Assembly (NCBI RefSeq): GCF_021390325.1 | Contig: NZ_JAJUWU010000001.1 | Coordinates: 310,001-374,000 of the forward strand | Origin: Jiella avicenniae | GTDB lineage: Bacteria; Pseudomonadota; Alphaproteobacteria; Rhizobiales; Rhizobiaceae | Reading direction: 5' to 3' | DNA length: 64,000 nt | Shown: piece after piece, positions 7,097-15,965 of the stretch | Position numbering within the stretch: the stretch's first letter is position 1 | Layout: each line of letters opens with the position of its first letter | The notes under the pieces: generated by a model | Told to the model about the DNA's origin: nothing | Databases searched by the model: none | The model's input: the letters and a program-made list of their open reading frames with translations, nothing else | Made by a program: the position numbers and the translations under genes

Positions 7097-9145
7097 CTAC
7101 TCGGCCGGCGGTGCCTCTTGCAGGTGCCGCCGGCTTCTTGCGTCGGCGAGATTGCGCTTGACGGCGAGGATGTCGTTCTGGAGACGGGCGATGTCCTCGT
7201 TGTAGATCGTCTGCTCGCGGTGGTCGGACGCGGCTTCGAGCCGGGCCTGCTCGGCGATCGTCCGCAGCTTTTCCCGCAGCGCCTCGCGCTCCGGTTTCGA
7301 GCGGACCGGCCGGGGCGTCTGGCCGGCGAGTGCGGCCACACCATTCGACGTTTCGATCTCTTCGGCGGCTACGGGGAGGGCTGTTGCGCCGGCGGAGCGC
7401 GACGGCGCCTCGAAGGTCTCGCTCAGCGCGGCCTCGGCCCGCGAGACGCGCTGCGACATGCCGTCGTCGTCGCGAAGGACGTCCGGCCGGACGTAGCGCC
7501 GGACCCGTTCCGGCGGCACGTGAACCGTCGGCCGGACCTGCGTCGCGAGGCTCGGTTCCTCGTCTCCGTCTTGCGCTCTCGCGACAAGCGGGTCGTCGTG
7601 GTCCTCCAGAGACGCCGGGCGATTGAGGACAGGATCGGCAAGGACCGGCGAGCCACGGTCGGCCCGGGCGGAGGCGCGGTCTCGCGACCCGCGAAGCGAG
7701 CGCCGCAGCACCTTGATGCAGGCGATCAGCCCGGCAAGGCCCAGCCCCAGCACGAACCCGCCCATCGTCGCCGCCACGACGGTGATCTTGCGGCTGGTGC
7801 TCGAAGGATCGAGGGGCGGATTGGCCGAGGAGATGACGCGCACGTTCGCCGTGTTGAGGCTTTCCTGCTCGCCGGTTTCCCGGGCGCGCAACAGGAAGGC
7901 CTCGTACACGGCACGAGAGGCGTCGACCTCGCGCTCCAGTTCCCGCAGACGAACGAAGGAGGCGCTGGTTTCCAGTTGCTTGTCCTTCAGGTCGTTGACC
8001 TGGGCGGTGAGTTCCCGGTCGGTCTGCTCGGCCCTGGCGAGTTCGGTCTGGGCGCCGGCGACGATGCGCTCCAGCTCCTGGCGGATCGCCTCGCGGATCG
8101 AGCGCAACGCATCCTCCGAAGCGATGCGCCGCGGATGGCGGGGGCCGAGCGTCGCGGCGAGCGTGGCGTTCTGCTGGGCGAGGTCGGAATAGGTGCTGCG
8201 CAGTCGCGACAGGCTGTCGGACGTCAGTTCCTCCGGCAGCGTTCCCTTGACGACGTCGTCGACGCTGGCTTTCCGCATCTGCTCCGCCCGAACGCGCAAT
8301 GCCGTCATCTCTCCGCGGGCCTTGGCGAGCTGGTCGTTGATGCGCACGATGTAGTCGTCGTCGACGAGACGACCGCCGACCCCGACGAGCCGGTTCTCGC
8401 TCTTGTAGGCCTCGGCGGCGCGTTCGGCCTCGACGACCCGCTCGCGAAGCTCGGCAAGCCGCGACGAGAGCGCGTCGCTCGCCCGCCGGGCGGTGTCGGA
8501 CTGGACCTTGCCCAACTGGTCGATGAAGGATTCGGCGACGAGATTGGCGAGTCTGGCCGATTTTTCCGGGTTGCGGGTGGTGACCGCCAGATTGATGACG
8601 AAGCTCTTCGGATCGCGGCTGACATGCAGCGCGTCGCGCAGCCCGGCGAGCGTCAACAGTTCGCGGCGGCGCTCGGTCTGCGGATCGTCCGGGCTGGAAA
8701 ACAGCGACAGGCTCGGGAAGAGGCTATCGGCGGTGCCGTTGAATTCGGGATCGGCGGCGAGATCGGCCTTGTCGATCACCCGCTGCATGACCTCGTTCGA
8801 ATAGACGACGGAGATCTGGCTTTCGATCAGCGCCAGCGTCGCGTCGCTCGGCAGGCCGTTCGGCGTCACCTCGTTCTGCACCACCTTGATGTCGCGCGGA
8901 TCGATGAGGATCTCGGTGATGGCGGTGTATTTGTGCGGCGTGGCGAGCGCCAGCACGACGCCGCCGACGGCCCCGAGCAGCGTCAGGAGAATCACCAGCC
9001 AGCGCAGCGACCAGATCTCGCCGACGACCTGCAGGGGATCGAACAGCGGGCCGGCCTTCGGCTCTGCCGCAGACGGAGTGCGCGCCGGCGCCGCAGGCGT
9101 GACTTTCCGGTTCGGGCTGGTCTTGGAACCGGCTCTAGCAAACAT
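7097..9145 (-). CDS. Exopolysaccharide chain-length/co-polymerase protein (Wzz/GumC-like, no kinase domain)
   Basis: 682 residues from ATG 9145 (a GTG three codons upstream is possible). Features in order: an N-terminal cytoplasmic segment, a first membrane helix (about 48-68, WLVILLTLLGAVGGVVLALA), a Wzz domain, a long periplasmic coiled coil (about 190-410), a GNVR-like segment (TANVRVISSANPPLDPSS), a second membrane helix (about 450-470) and a cytoplasmic tail of about 210 residues ending in a coiled coil. No Walker A motif is present, so this is a PCP-2 protein without the fused BY-kinase. It would set chain length and couple polymerisation to export in the EPS pathway. Confidence 0.85.
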   Translation of the reverse strand: MFARAGSKTSPNRKVTPAAPARTPSAAEPKAGPLFDPLQVVGEIWSLRWLVILLTLLGAVGGVVLALATPHKYTAITEILIDPRDIKVVQNEVTPNGLPSDATLALIESQISVVYSNEVMQRVIDKADLAADPEFNGTADSLFPSLSLFSSPDDPQTERRRELLTLAGLRDALHVSRDPKSFVINLAVTTRNPEKSARLANLVAESFIDQLGKVQSDTARRASDALSSRLAELRERVVEAERAAEAYKSENRLVGVGGRLVDDDYIVRINDQLAKARGEMTALRVRAEQMRKASVDDVVKGTLPEELTSDSLSRLRSTYSDLAQQNATLAATLGPRHPRRIASEDALRSIREAIRQELERIVAGAQTELARAEQTDRELTAQVNDLKDKQLETSASFVRLRELEREVDASRAVYEAFLLRARETGEQESLNTANVRVISSANPPLDPSSTSRKITVVAATMGGFVLGLGLAGLIACIKVLRRSLRGSRDRASARADRGSPVLADPVLNRPASLEDHDDPLVARAQDGDEEPSLATQVRPTVHVPPERVRRYVRPDVLRDDDGMSQRVSRAEAALSETFEAPSRSAGATALPVAAEEIETSNGVAALAGQTPRPVRSKPEREALREKLRTIAEQARLEAASDHREQTIYNEDIARLQNDILAVKRNLADARSRRHLQEAPPAE
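7104..7138 (+). terminator. Candidate terminator hairpin after the PfpI gene
   Basis: GCCGGCGGTGCCT (7104-7116) pairs with AGGTGCCGCCGGC (7122-7134) over 13 positions, allowing two wobble pairs in the plus-strand RNA, followed by TTCTT. It lies inside the last codons of the convergent gumC-like gene. Confidence 0.45.
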
Positions 9146-9283
9146 CCGCGCCACCGCAGCGTGAGGGAATCCACATCATCGCCTGTAAAAATCGGCGATT
9201 ATGCTGAATAAACTCTTAACGCCCGCCCTCGAAACGGCTTCTCCGCCTTGGCGATCCACGGCCGGCGCGAACGGTGGCGGCGC

Positions 9284-10456
9284 TCAGGCGACGGCGAGCC
9301 GTTCGCGGATGACGTCGAACCAGGGCTTCGGCCGCAGCTCGCGGTCGAAGGGCAGGGGGCGGCTCTCGATGCCGTCCGGGCGGGGCATGACGTCGTTGAT
9401 CCAGCTGTAGCGGTCGGTCAGCCCCCAGGCGATCACCATTTCGGGCGGCTTGTGGGTGAACAGCGCGTCGAGGAAGCGCTTGACGAGTGCGCCCGCGGTC
9501 TTGTCCTGGGATTGCGGGGCGGGCTCCGATTTCCAGTCGATCACGTCGAGTTCGGTCACCAGGAGCTTCACGCCGAGCGCGTCGAGATCGCGGTGAAACC
9601 GGTCGATGGCGTCGACGTCGATGACCTTGTCGGCGTACAGGTGCCCCTGCATGCCGATGGCGTCGATCTTGACGTTGGCGTCCTGCAGCTGCCGGACGAT
9701 CGACAGGACGATGGTGCGGCGTTCGTCGTAATGGGGACCCTCGTATTCGAGGTCGTATTCGTTGAGGGCGAGTTCGGCCTTCGGATCGGCATTCGCCGCC
9801 GCCTTGAAGGCGATCGGGATGTGGCGGGGGCCGAGGGTGCGCAGCCAGTAGGTGTCGCGGAGCGAGCGATTTTCGTAGATGGGATCGTTGGCCACCACCT
9901 CGTTGACGACGTCCCAGCCGAGAAGCTTGCCCTTGTAACGGTCGCCGACGCGCTCGATGTGCTCGACCAGCACCCGTTCGGCCTCGGAGGGACTTTCGAT
10001 CGCCTCGACCCAGTCCGGTGTCGCGCCCCACCAGACATGACACGTCCCCCGACTTGTCTTGCCGTTCGAAAGGGCGAAGTCGACCACCTTGTCGGCCGGT
10101 TCGAAGTCCCAGATGTCCTGGGTCGGGCGCAGGAGATTGAACTTCAGGGCGTTCATCGGCATGACGAGATCGCAGTGCTCGACGAAGAGCTGGCGATAGG
10201 TCGGCCCGCCATTCATCAACTCGCTCTGGATCGCCGCGCCGAAGGGCACGCGCTGCGTCGCCGCCCGCGCCGGTCCGGCCGCGCCCCCCGGCAAGGCCGC
10301 GGCGAGCCCGGCCGCGGCGCCGCCGGCCAGAAGTGAACGACGCGTTAAGGTCCCCGTGCTAGTCCGTTCGCGGAGCGGTGTCCACGACGGAGCGGCCGCC
10401 CGTCCGTCCGTCGGGCCGGAAGTCCGGCGGTCTTCGATGTCGTCGGCATTCCTCAT
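9284..10456 (-). CDS. Exported GH10 endo-1,4-beta-xylanase-like glycanase
   Basis: 390 residues from ATG 10456 (AAAGG at 9 nt); an upstream ATG at 10486 overlaps the divergent flippase start and is less likely. Residues 36-66 form a Tat-type signal (TLTRRSLLAGGAAAGLAAAL). The rest is a complete GH10 barrel: the acid/base Glu186 lies in GWDVVNEVV and the nucleophile Glu302 in LLVTELDV; LNEYDLEYEG and VIAWGLTDRYSWI are also typical. GH10 enzymes cleave beta-1,4-xylan. Its place inside an EPS locus suggests it trims or releases the cell's own polymer; that is inference. Confidence 0.88.
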   Translation of the reverse strand: MRNADDIEDRRTSGPTDGRAAAPSWTPLRERTSTGTLTRRSLLAGGAAAGLAAALPGGAAGPARAATQRVPFGAAIQSELMNGGPTYRQLFVEHCDLVMPMNALKFNLLRPTQDIWDFEPADKVVDFALSNGKTSRGTCHVWWGATPDWVEAIESPSEAERVLVEHIERVGDRYKGKLLGWDVVNEVVANDPIYENRSLRDTYWLRTLGPRHIPIAFKAAANADPKAELALNEYDLEYEGPHYDERRTIVLSIVRQLQDANVKIDAIGMQGHLYADKVIDVDAIDRFHRDLDALGVKLLVTELDVIDWKSEPAPQSQDKTAGALVKRFLDALFTHKPPEMVIAWGLTDRYSWINDVMPRPDGIESRPLPFDRELRPKPWFDVIRERLAVA

Positions 10457-10484
10457 CGGGCGACGCCTTTCGTGGGAAACCTGC

Positions 10485-11795
10485 ATGTCACGGCGACCAT
10501 TCTTGATCGAAAGATTTAAGGATAACTTAGATCTACTGCGCGATTACGCCTCGCTGCTGGCAGGGTCCGGCGGACGCCTGGTGCTGTCGCTCGCCTATTT
10601 CGTGTCGGTCGCGAACGGTCTGTCCGTCGGCGACTTCGGCCTCTTCGCCACGGCCTCTGCGACGGGCATCGTCCTATCGCGGATCGCCGGCTTCGGCTTC
10701 GTCTCGCCGCTCTACCGCACCGCCACCCGCCGTCCGCAACTGATCGGCGCCTACACGGCGGGGTTCCTCGCCGCGCTTGCCCTGTCGCTGCCGCTGGTGG
10801 CGGTCGCCGCGCTCGGCTTCTTTCTCGTCTTCTTCGACGGCGAAATGGCGCCGGCGGCCTTCGTCGCCGTCGTCGTCGCCGAAGTCCTCTGCTGGCGTCT
10901 CCTGGAAGTCGTGGTCATCGTCAACAACGGCATGGGCCGGTTCTTCACCGGCGCCGTCATCGTCATCGCGGGCTCGGCTGTGCGCGCTCTCGCGGCGCTC
11001 GCCTTCCTCGGCCTCGGCGACGGCAGTCTCGTCGGCTGGTCGCTGTTCTATCTCGGCGCCAATCTCGCGGCGATGGTGGGAACGGTGGTCGCCTGCTATC
11101 CGCGGCAGCGCCTCAGATGGACACCGCGGCTCTATCTCGCCCGAATGAGCGACAGCCTCTCGGTCGCCGGCGCCGAAATCGTCTTCTACCTCCAGTCCGA
11201 ACTCGACAAGCTGCTCGTCCTGTCCTTCGGCGGTCCCCACACGGCCGGCATCTACGCGATCCTGATGCGGCTCGTCGATCTCACGGCCCTGCCGATCCGC
11301 TCTTTCAACACGATGATCGTCCAGAAGCTGATGAAGACGCCCGGCCTCCTGTCGACCTGGCGGATCCGCTGGGGCCTCGAGGCAGGGATCGCCGCGGTCT
11401 CGGTCGCAGGAATCGCTTTTCTCGGCGGCGTCCTGCATTTCTTTCCGCGGGCGCTCGGCAACAACGTCGCGGACGCCGCGCCCTTCGTCCTCGTCGCGCT
11501 TCTCGTGCCGGCCTTCCGCAATCTCGTCGAATACGAGAGCGAGCTTCTCTATGCGCGCGGCAGGACGGCGACGCGCGCCATGATCCTGGCGCTCGTCGGG
11601 CTGATCAAGGCGGGGCTGTTGATCGCGCTCCTGGAGCGGTTTTCCGACGACACGGCCTGGATCGCCGGGCTGAACGGGGTCTTCCTGGCGCTGTGGATGG
11701 TCTCGGCGGCGGCGAGCTACACGGCGCTCGACTGGGACGTCCGGTCCCGGCGCCACGAGCCACGCTTCAGCGCAGCCCCGCAGCCCGGCGAATGA
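10485..11795 (+). CDS. Polysaccharide flippase (Wzx/MATE-like, oligosaccharide flippase family)
   Basis: 436 residues, start ATG 10485. About twelve hydrophobic helices cover most of the length, beginning YASLLAGSGGRLVLSLAYFVSVANGLSVGDFGLFATASATG, the opening typical of Wzx/RfbX flippases. It would move lipid-linked repeat units across the inner membrane. It is read divergently from the GH10 gene with starts 28 bp apart, and its 3' end overlaps the convergent DUF6492-like gene by 29 bp. Confidence 0.85.
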   Translation: MSRRPFLIERFKDNLDLLRDYASLLAGSGGRLVLSLAYFVSVANGLSVGDFGLFATASATGIVLSRIAGFGFVSPLYRTATRRPQLIGAYTAGFLAALALSLPLVAVAALGFFLVFFDGEMAPAAFVAVVVAEVLCWRLLEVVVIVNNGMGRFFTGAVIVIAGSAVRALAALAFLGLGDGSLVGWSLFYLGANLAAMVGTVVACYPRQRLRWTPRLYLARMSDSLSVAGAEIVFYLQSELDKLLVLSFGGPHTAGIYAILMRLVDLTALPIRSFNTMIVQKLMKTPGLLSTWRIRWGLEAGIAAVSVAGIAFLGGVLHFFPRALGNNVADAAPFVLVALLVPAFRNLVEYESELLYARGRTATRAMILALVGLIKAGLLIALLERFSDDTAWIAGLNGVFLALWMVSAAASYTALDWDVRSRRHEPRFSAAPQPGE

Positions 11796-12645
11796 GGCCG
11801 GGATCGGTGGCGGTGAAGGACTGGATGCCGGCGGCGACCTGACCGGGCCCGAGATCCGCGACGAAGCGCGTCAGGCTCTCCTCGTCCATCGGCGCCCCGG
11901 ACCAGTACATCCGGCAGAACGATTCGGAGATCGGAAGGTATTCGCCGGTCAGCCCCTCCACCTCGTCGACGAATCGGCCGTAGATCGTGCATTCCGACAG
12001 GATGCGGCTGCCGGCGAGCGTCGCCTGCCAACTGCGGCCGGACACCGCCTCGATCCGCTCGACCATGGCTTTCACGGCCCGGCTACGCCAGGGAATGAGG
12101 GTCGCGACATAGCCGGTGTCGGTGGTTTCGGGCGCCTCGATGCCGAGAAATTCGCCGGCCTTCTTCGACCATGCGCGATGCTCGTCGCGGTGTTCGGGCG
12201 TGACGTCGAGGATCGCATCCGGCCGGCGGAAGAACAGCGTCTTGCCGGCGGGCGAGAAGACCGAGGCGTCGAAGTCCTTCAGAAACACCACGTCGGAATC
12301 AATCGAGACCATCACCTCTTCGTCGAGGCTCGCCGCGAGCGCGATCCGACGCAGCTGCTGCACGTGCCAGCCGCGCAGCGGCCATCCGAAGGGCGACAGC
12401 CAGATCCGCCGCCGGCCGAAATTCGTCGGATCGGGAAAGGGGCGCAGCCAGCCCGGCAAAAGGTCGCGCTCGTCGACGATCTCGCGCTTCGGCCCGGCGA
12501 GTTGCCTGAACAAGGGCACGTCGGCGGCCTCGACGAGGATCAGATGCCGCGTGTGCCCCGTGACGCGGGCATCCATGCTCTCGCACAGTAGGCGGCAGCG
12601 TTCGAAGTCGCCGCGATAGCTGGCGGTGGCGATGGCCGTGGGCAC
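11767..12645 (-). CDS. DUF6492-like protein, putative glycosyltransferase
   Basis: 292 residues from GTG 12645, chosen because GGAGAGAG lies 7 nt upstream; the longer frame to 12849 reads through the wecG-like gene. It opens PTAIATASYRGDFERCRLLCESMDA and contains VMVSIDSDVVFLKDFD, a DxD-type metal/sugar-nucleotide motif expected of GT-A folds. This matches my recollection of DUF6492 proteins, which occur in polysaccharide loci. It is the third gene of a minus-strand run GT4-WecG-this, 77 bp after WecG. Confidence 0.65.
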   Translation of the reverse strand: MPTAIATASYRGDFERCRLLCESMDARVTGHTRHLILVEAADVPLFRQLAGPKREIVDERDLLPGWLRPFPDPTNFGRRRIWLSPFGWPLRGWHVQQLRRIALAASLDEEVMVSIDSDVVFLKDFDASVFSPAGKTLFFRRPDAILDVTPEHRDEHRAWSKKAGEFLGIEAPETTDTGYVATLIPWRSRAVKAMVERIEAVSGRSWQATLAGSRILSECTIYGRFVDEVEGLTGEYLPISESFCRMYWSGAPMDEESLTRFVADLGPGQVAAGIQSFTATDPGLIRRAAGLR

Positions 12646-12722
12646 GTCGGTCTCTCTCCGGGTTTGCTGCCCTGCAGCATAACCGCTCGGAGGCGATTGC
12701 AGTGTATCGAATTGTCGCAACA

Positions 12723-13532
12723 TCATCTCGGCCGTCGTCGACCGGCGCCGCGCAGCCTGTCGAGGACAAGGTCCCGCAGAAACACCGGATTGCCGACGAC
12801 ATAGCGCCGGAACAGCCGCTTCGGTTCCAGCGCCAGGCGCCAGATCCATTCGGCTCGCAGCTTGCGGGCGAGCCGCGGGGCGCGCGGGACGTTGCCGGCG
12901 ATGAAGTCGAACAGCGCCCCGACGGCGACGAAGACGGTGCCGTGGCGCTCGTCGAGATGATCGGCGATGAAGATCTCCTGGGCCGGCACCCCCAGGGCGA
13001 CGAGGACGATGTCGGGGCGGAGTGCTTCCAGCCGCTCGAGGACCGCAGCCCGTCCGGCCGTCCCGAAATAGCCGTCCGAAACGGCGACGATCTCATGCTG
13101 CGGCACCACTCTCGCGAGGTTTTCCGCCGCCTGCTCGGCAATGCCCGGCGCCGCGCCCACGAGCGCGATCCTGGCGGGGCGCGAGAGCGCCATGACCAGC
13201 CGCGGGATGAAGTCCGTGCCGTTGAGGTTTTCTGCGAAGGCGCGGCCGTAGAGGAGCTTCGCGCCGATGTCGACGCCGACGCCGTCGGGCAGGAGAAGAA
13301 AATCCGCGATCGCCGCACGGTAGGCGGTGTTGCGCCGCGCGACGTTGACGCAATGGGCGTTGACGAAACCCACCCTGGTGATCCGGCGCGCCGACAGCGC
13401 GGCCTCGATGCGTTCGATCGCCTCTCTGCCCGAAATGTCCGCGATCGCCACGCTGCCGATCGCCATGTGCGGTGATCGGCGCGTTGCGCCCGCGGCGGAT
13501 TGGCGTGCGGTGTCGAGGGCTTCCATCAGCAT
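12723..13532 (-). CDS. WecG/TagA/CpsF family glycosyltransferase
   Basis: 269 residues. The GT26 signature is clear: VGFVNAHCVNVARRN, LLLPDGVGVDIGAKLLYG, LNGTDFIPRLV, ALVGAAPGIAEQAAENL and DIVLVALGVPAQEIFIADH. These enzymes add N-acetylmannosaminuronate or related sugars to a lipid-linked acceptor. The first ATG overlaps the end of the upstream GT4 gene by 7 nt, so the two are probably translationally coupled. Alternative starts are ATG 13526 and ATG 13466. Confidence 0.9.
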   Translation of the reverse strand: MLMEALDTARQSAAGATRRSPHMAIGSVAIADISGREAIERIEAALSARRITRVGFVNAHCVNVARRNTAYRAAIADFLLLPDGVGVDIGAKLLYGRAFAENLNGTDFIPRLVMALSRPARIALVGAAPGIAEQAAENLARVVPQHEIVAVSDGYFGTAGRAAVLERLEALRPDIVLVALGVPAQEIFIADHLDERHGTVFVAVGALFDFIAGNVPRAPRLARKLRAEWIWRLALEPKRLFRRYVVGNPVFLRDLVLDRLRGAGRRRPR

Positions 13533-14770
13533 GAGATACGTTCCGCGACTTCGGATGGCGCGGGCGTGCGGGCGGAATCCGGCAACGTGGTTACCGAAGA
13601 CTTGCAGGCCGCCGCAGCGAAGATGGCCAGCCCGCGGGTGATCCCGGCGTCGAGCGCGGCGCGCTGGCGTTCCGCAAACCTCGCCCCGTCGAGGCGAACA
13701 GCGCCGCCGGCGCGCTCGGCCGCGACCAGTTCGGCGATCCCGTCGGCAAAGGCCTGAGGCTCATACGCCACGCGCACGTTTTCCGGAACGGCGTCGATGC
13801 CGCGCAACGCCGCTGGCGTCGCGACGGCGGGAAGCCCTTCCTCGAAGGTCTCGATCGTCTTCAGCTGAACGCCCGTGCCCCCCTTCGTCGCCAGCGCGAC
13901 GACGCGCGACGCGCGCACGAAGCCCTGCGCATCCGGTACCCGGCCGACGAAGCGGACGTTCGCCGGCACCTGCGGCGGCGGACCGTCCATCCGGCCGGCG
14001 ATGGCGACCGTGACGTCGGCCGGCAGAAGCGGCACGACCGTTTCGAGAAACCAGTCGAGGCCGACGCGGTTCGGCGCCCAGCTCCACGTGCCGATCAGCC
14101 CGACGTCGTGCCGCCGCACGCCGTCGTCGGCAATTCCGCCGTCGCGGCCGATCGACAGCGCCAGCGGTACGGCGCGGCGGTCGGTTTCGAGCCCGAGGCC
14201 GGCGCGATCGTCGGCGCTCAGCGTGTGGACGACAGCCGCCTGCCGGCAGATCCGCGTCTCTTCGCGCCGCAGGATCCGCGCCTCGCGGCGGTACAGCAAC
14301 CGGTTGAGGGGATCGTCGGCATTCGCCGCGTTCTCTTCGGCCGAGCGATGTTCGACGTTGTGGGCGACGAAGATCGCGGGTTTGTCGTTGGCGAGGAAGG
14401 GATAGGCGATCGGCATCTGCACCGAATTGAGCACGTAACCGTCGACGGGGTCTGCCTCCGCCAGCCGCCGCATCAGGCCGGAGCGCGAATGACGGGCGAG
14501 TTTCTCGGCCGAGACGGTCCGTCCGGACGACAAGGCGCCGAGGAGCCAGAGCGCCTTCTGCCGCGCCGTCGCCGCGGCGTTTTCGAGGACGATGGTGCCG
14601 AGGTCGATTTCGCCCTCCTGCGCCGGTCGCGCACCCTCGCGCCGAAAGCCGGCGATCGTCAGGCGGACGCCCTGCCGGCGATAGGCGGCGACGATCGCCG
14701 CATTGGCGATTTCGAAGCCGGTCGTGGCCACGCCATCGGGCAGCAGCGAAGAGAGGAAAAGAAGGTGCAT
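13526..14770 (-). CDS. Glycosyltransferase (GT1/GT4-like)
   Basis: 414 residues from ATG 14770 (MHLLFLSSLLPDGVATTGFE). It has the two-Rossmann GT-B layout: an N-terminal acceptor half with HNVEHRS, and a C-terminal half with GLIGTWSWAPNRVGLDWFLE, VRFVGRVPDAQGFV and GTGVQLKTIETFEEGLPAVATPAALRG, the donor-binding region with the retaining-enzyme E-x7-E-like pattern. It likely adds a sugar to the growing EPS repeat unit on the cytoplasmic side. First gene of the minus-strand EPS run; the 217-bp gap to the GT2 gene carries both promoters. Confidence 0.85.
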   Translation of the reverse strand: MHLLFLSSLLPDGVATTGFEIANAAIVAAYRRQGVRLTIAGFRREGARPAQEGEIDLGTIVLENAAATARQKALWLLGALSSGRTVSAEKLARHSRSGLMRRLAEADPVDGYVLNSVQMPIAYPFLANDKPAIFVAHNVEHRSAEENAANADDPLNRLLYRREARILRREETRICRQAAVVHTLSADDRAGLGLETDRRAVPLALSIGRDGGIADDGVRRHDVGLIGTWSWAPNRVGLDWFLETVVPLLPADVTVAIAGRMDGPPPQVPANVRFVGRVPDAQGFVRASRVVALATKGGTGVQLKTIETFEEGLPAVATPAALRGIDAVPENVRVAYEPQAFADGIAELVAAERAGGAVRLDGARFAERQRAALDAGITRGLAIFAAAACKSSVTTLPDSARTPAPSEVAERISC

Positions 14771-14987
14771 TCGCTCAGCCCGATTGCCGGTCGATCGCTC
14801 GAAGGTAAGCGAGACATGTTTCGATCGGCCTAACTTCCGTGGCGGAATTCGGCCATTCGGCAATTTTGTCGCGAATTCGGAAGGGAGGGACGGCAGGCCG
14901 GCCGCAATTCGTGCCGGAGAGGCCAGACTTTCTTCATCAAGCCTCGTTTATCGTGCGGCAAAACCCCGAAGCGCTCGGAAACCGCCC

Positions 14988-15965
14988 ATGTCGCAGACGA
15001 TCACCGTTGAATGCGTGTCCCCCGGGCTCGACCACGCGGCGATCGACACGGTCGTGACGCTGCCGACCTTCCGGCGGCCGGAGCATCTTCTCCTGACACT
15101 GGCGAGCCTTTCGGCCCAGCGCGGGGCGCCCCGCTTCGCCGTGATCGTCATGGAGAACGACGCCGAGGGCCGGGCCGGGCTCGATGCGGCGCGGCCCCTG
15201 TTCGAGGCGGGCGAGATCGGGGGTCTCGTCCTCGTCGCCCAGGAGCGCGGCAACTGCTCGGCCTACAATGCCGGCTGGACGACGGCGCTGGAACGCTTTC
15301 CGGCGATGCGCAACCTTCTCGTCATCGACGACGACGAAGTCGCCGCGCAGGATTGGATCGCCCGGATGATCGCCACGGCCGACGACCTTCCGGCCGACAT
15401 CGTCGGCGGGCCGCAGGTCGCGAGGTTCGAGGCGGGCGCACGGACGCGCTACGAAAACCACCCCGTCTTCACCCCGCACTATCGCACGACCGGCTCCGTC
15501 CCGATCCTGTTTTCCTCCGGCAACGTTCTGATCCGCCGCAACGTGCTCGAGACGATGGGGGCGCCCTTCCTCGACACCGCCTTCAACTTCATCGGCGGCG
15601 GCGACGCCGACTTCTATTCGCGCTGCCGCGAGCGCGGCTTCCGCTTCGGCTGGTGCGCCGAGGCGCCGGTGTTCGAAACCGTGCCGTCGCGCCGCACGGA
15701 GTTTTCCTGGCTGAACGCCCGGGGCCTGCGCAACGGCGCCATCTCGGCGATCATCGAGCGGCGCCGCGGCGGCAGGCACGGCGCGCCGAAGCGCATCGCC
15801 AAGAGCCTCGGCCTTCTCGCCGCCTCGCCCTGGCGCTCGCTGCGGCTCGGCCTCGGCACGGGTTCGGCGACGATCGGCCTCTATCACTGCCAGGTCGCCA
15901 TCGGGCGGCTGATGGCCGAGTTCGGACGGGTCAATGAGCAATACCGCCAGGCTGAACGGAACTGA
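14988..15965 (+). CDS. Glycosyltransferase family 2
   Basis: 325 residues from ATG 14988; a longer frame from 14703 overlaps the divergent gene. GT-A signature: VVTLPTFRRPEHLLLTLASL, NCSAYNAGWTTAL, NLLVIDDDEVAAQDWIARM (DDD metal site near residue 113), ILFSSGNVLIRR and FIGGGDADFYSRCRERGFRF (acceptor/catalytic base region). Cytoplasmic sugar transferase for EPS assembly. Its end overlaps the polymerase gene by 32 nt. Confidence 0.88.
   Translation: MSQTITVECVSPGLDHAAIDTVVTLPTFRRPEHLLLTLASLSAQRGAPRFAVIVMENDAEGRAGLDAARPLFEAGEIGGLVLVAQERGNCSAYNAGWTTALERFPAMRNLLVIDDDEVAAQDWIARMIATADDLPADIVGGPQVARFEAGARTRYENHPVFTPHYRTTGSVPILFSSGNVLIRRNVLETMGAPFLDTAFNFIGGGDADFYSRCRERGFRFGWCAEAPVFETVPSRRTEFSWLNARGLRNGAISAIIERRRGGRHGAPKRIAKSLGLLAASPWRSLRLGLGTGSATIGLYHCQVAIGRLMAEFGRVNEQYRQAERN

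Noticed and set aside
7118-9211. 697-codon plus-strand frame
   Set aside because: Mirror of the Wzz/GumC-like gene; no start signal or recognisable sequence.
9155-9283. Terminator between the GH10 and GumC-like genes
   Set aside because: ATCGCC/GGCGAT can form a 6-bp stem, but it is short and lacks a U-run.
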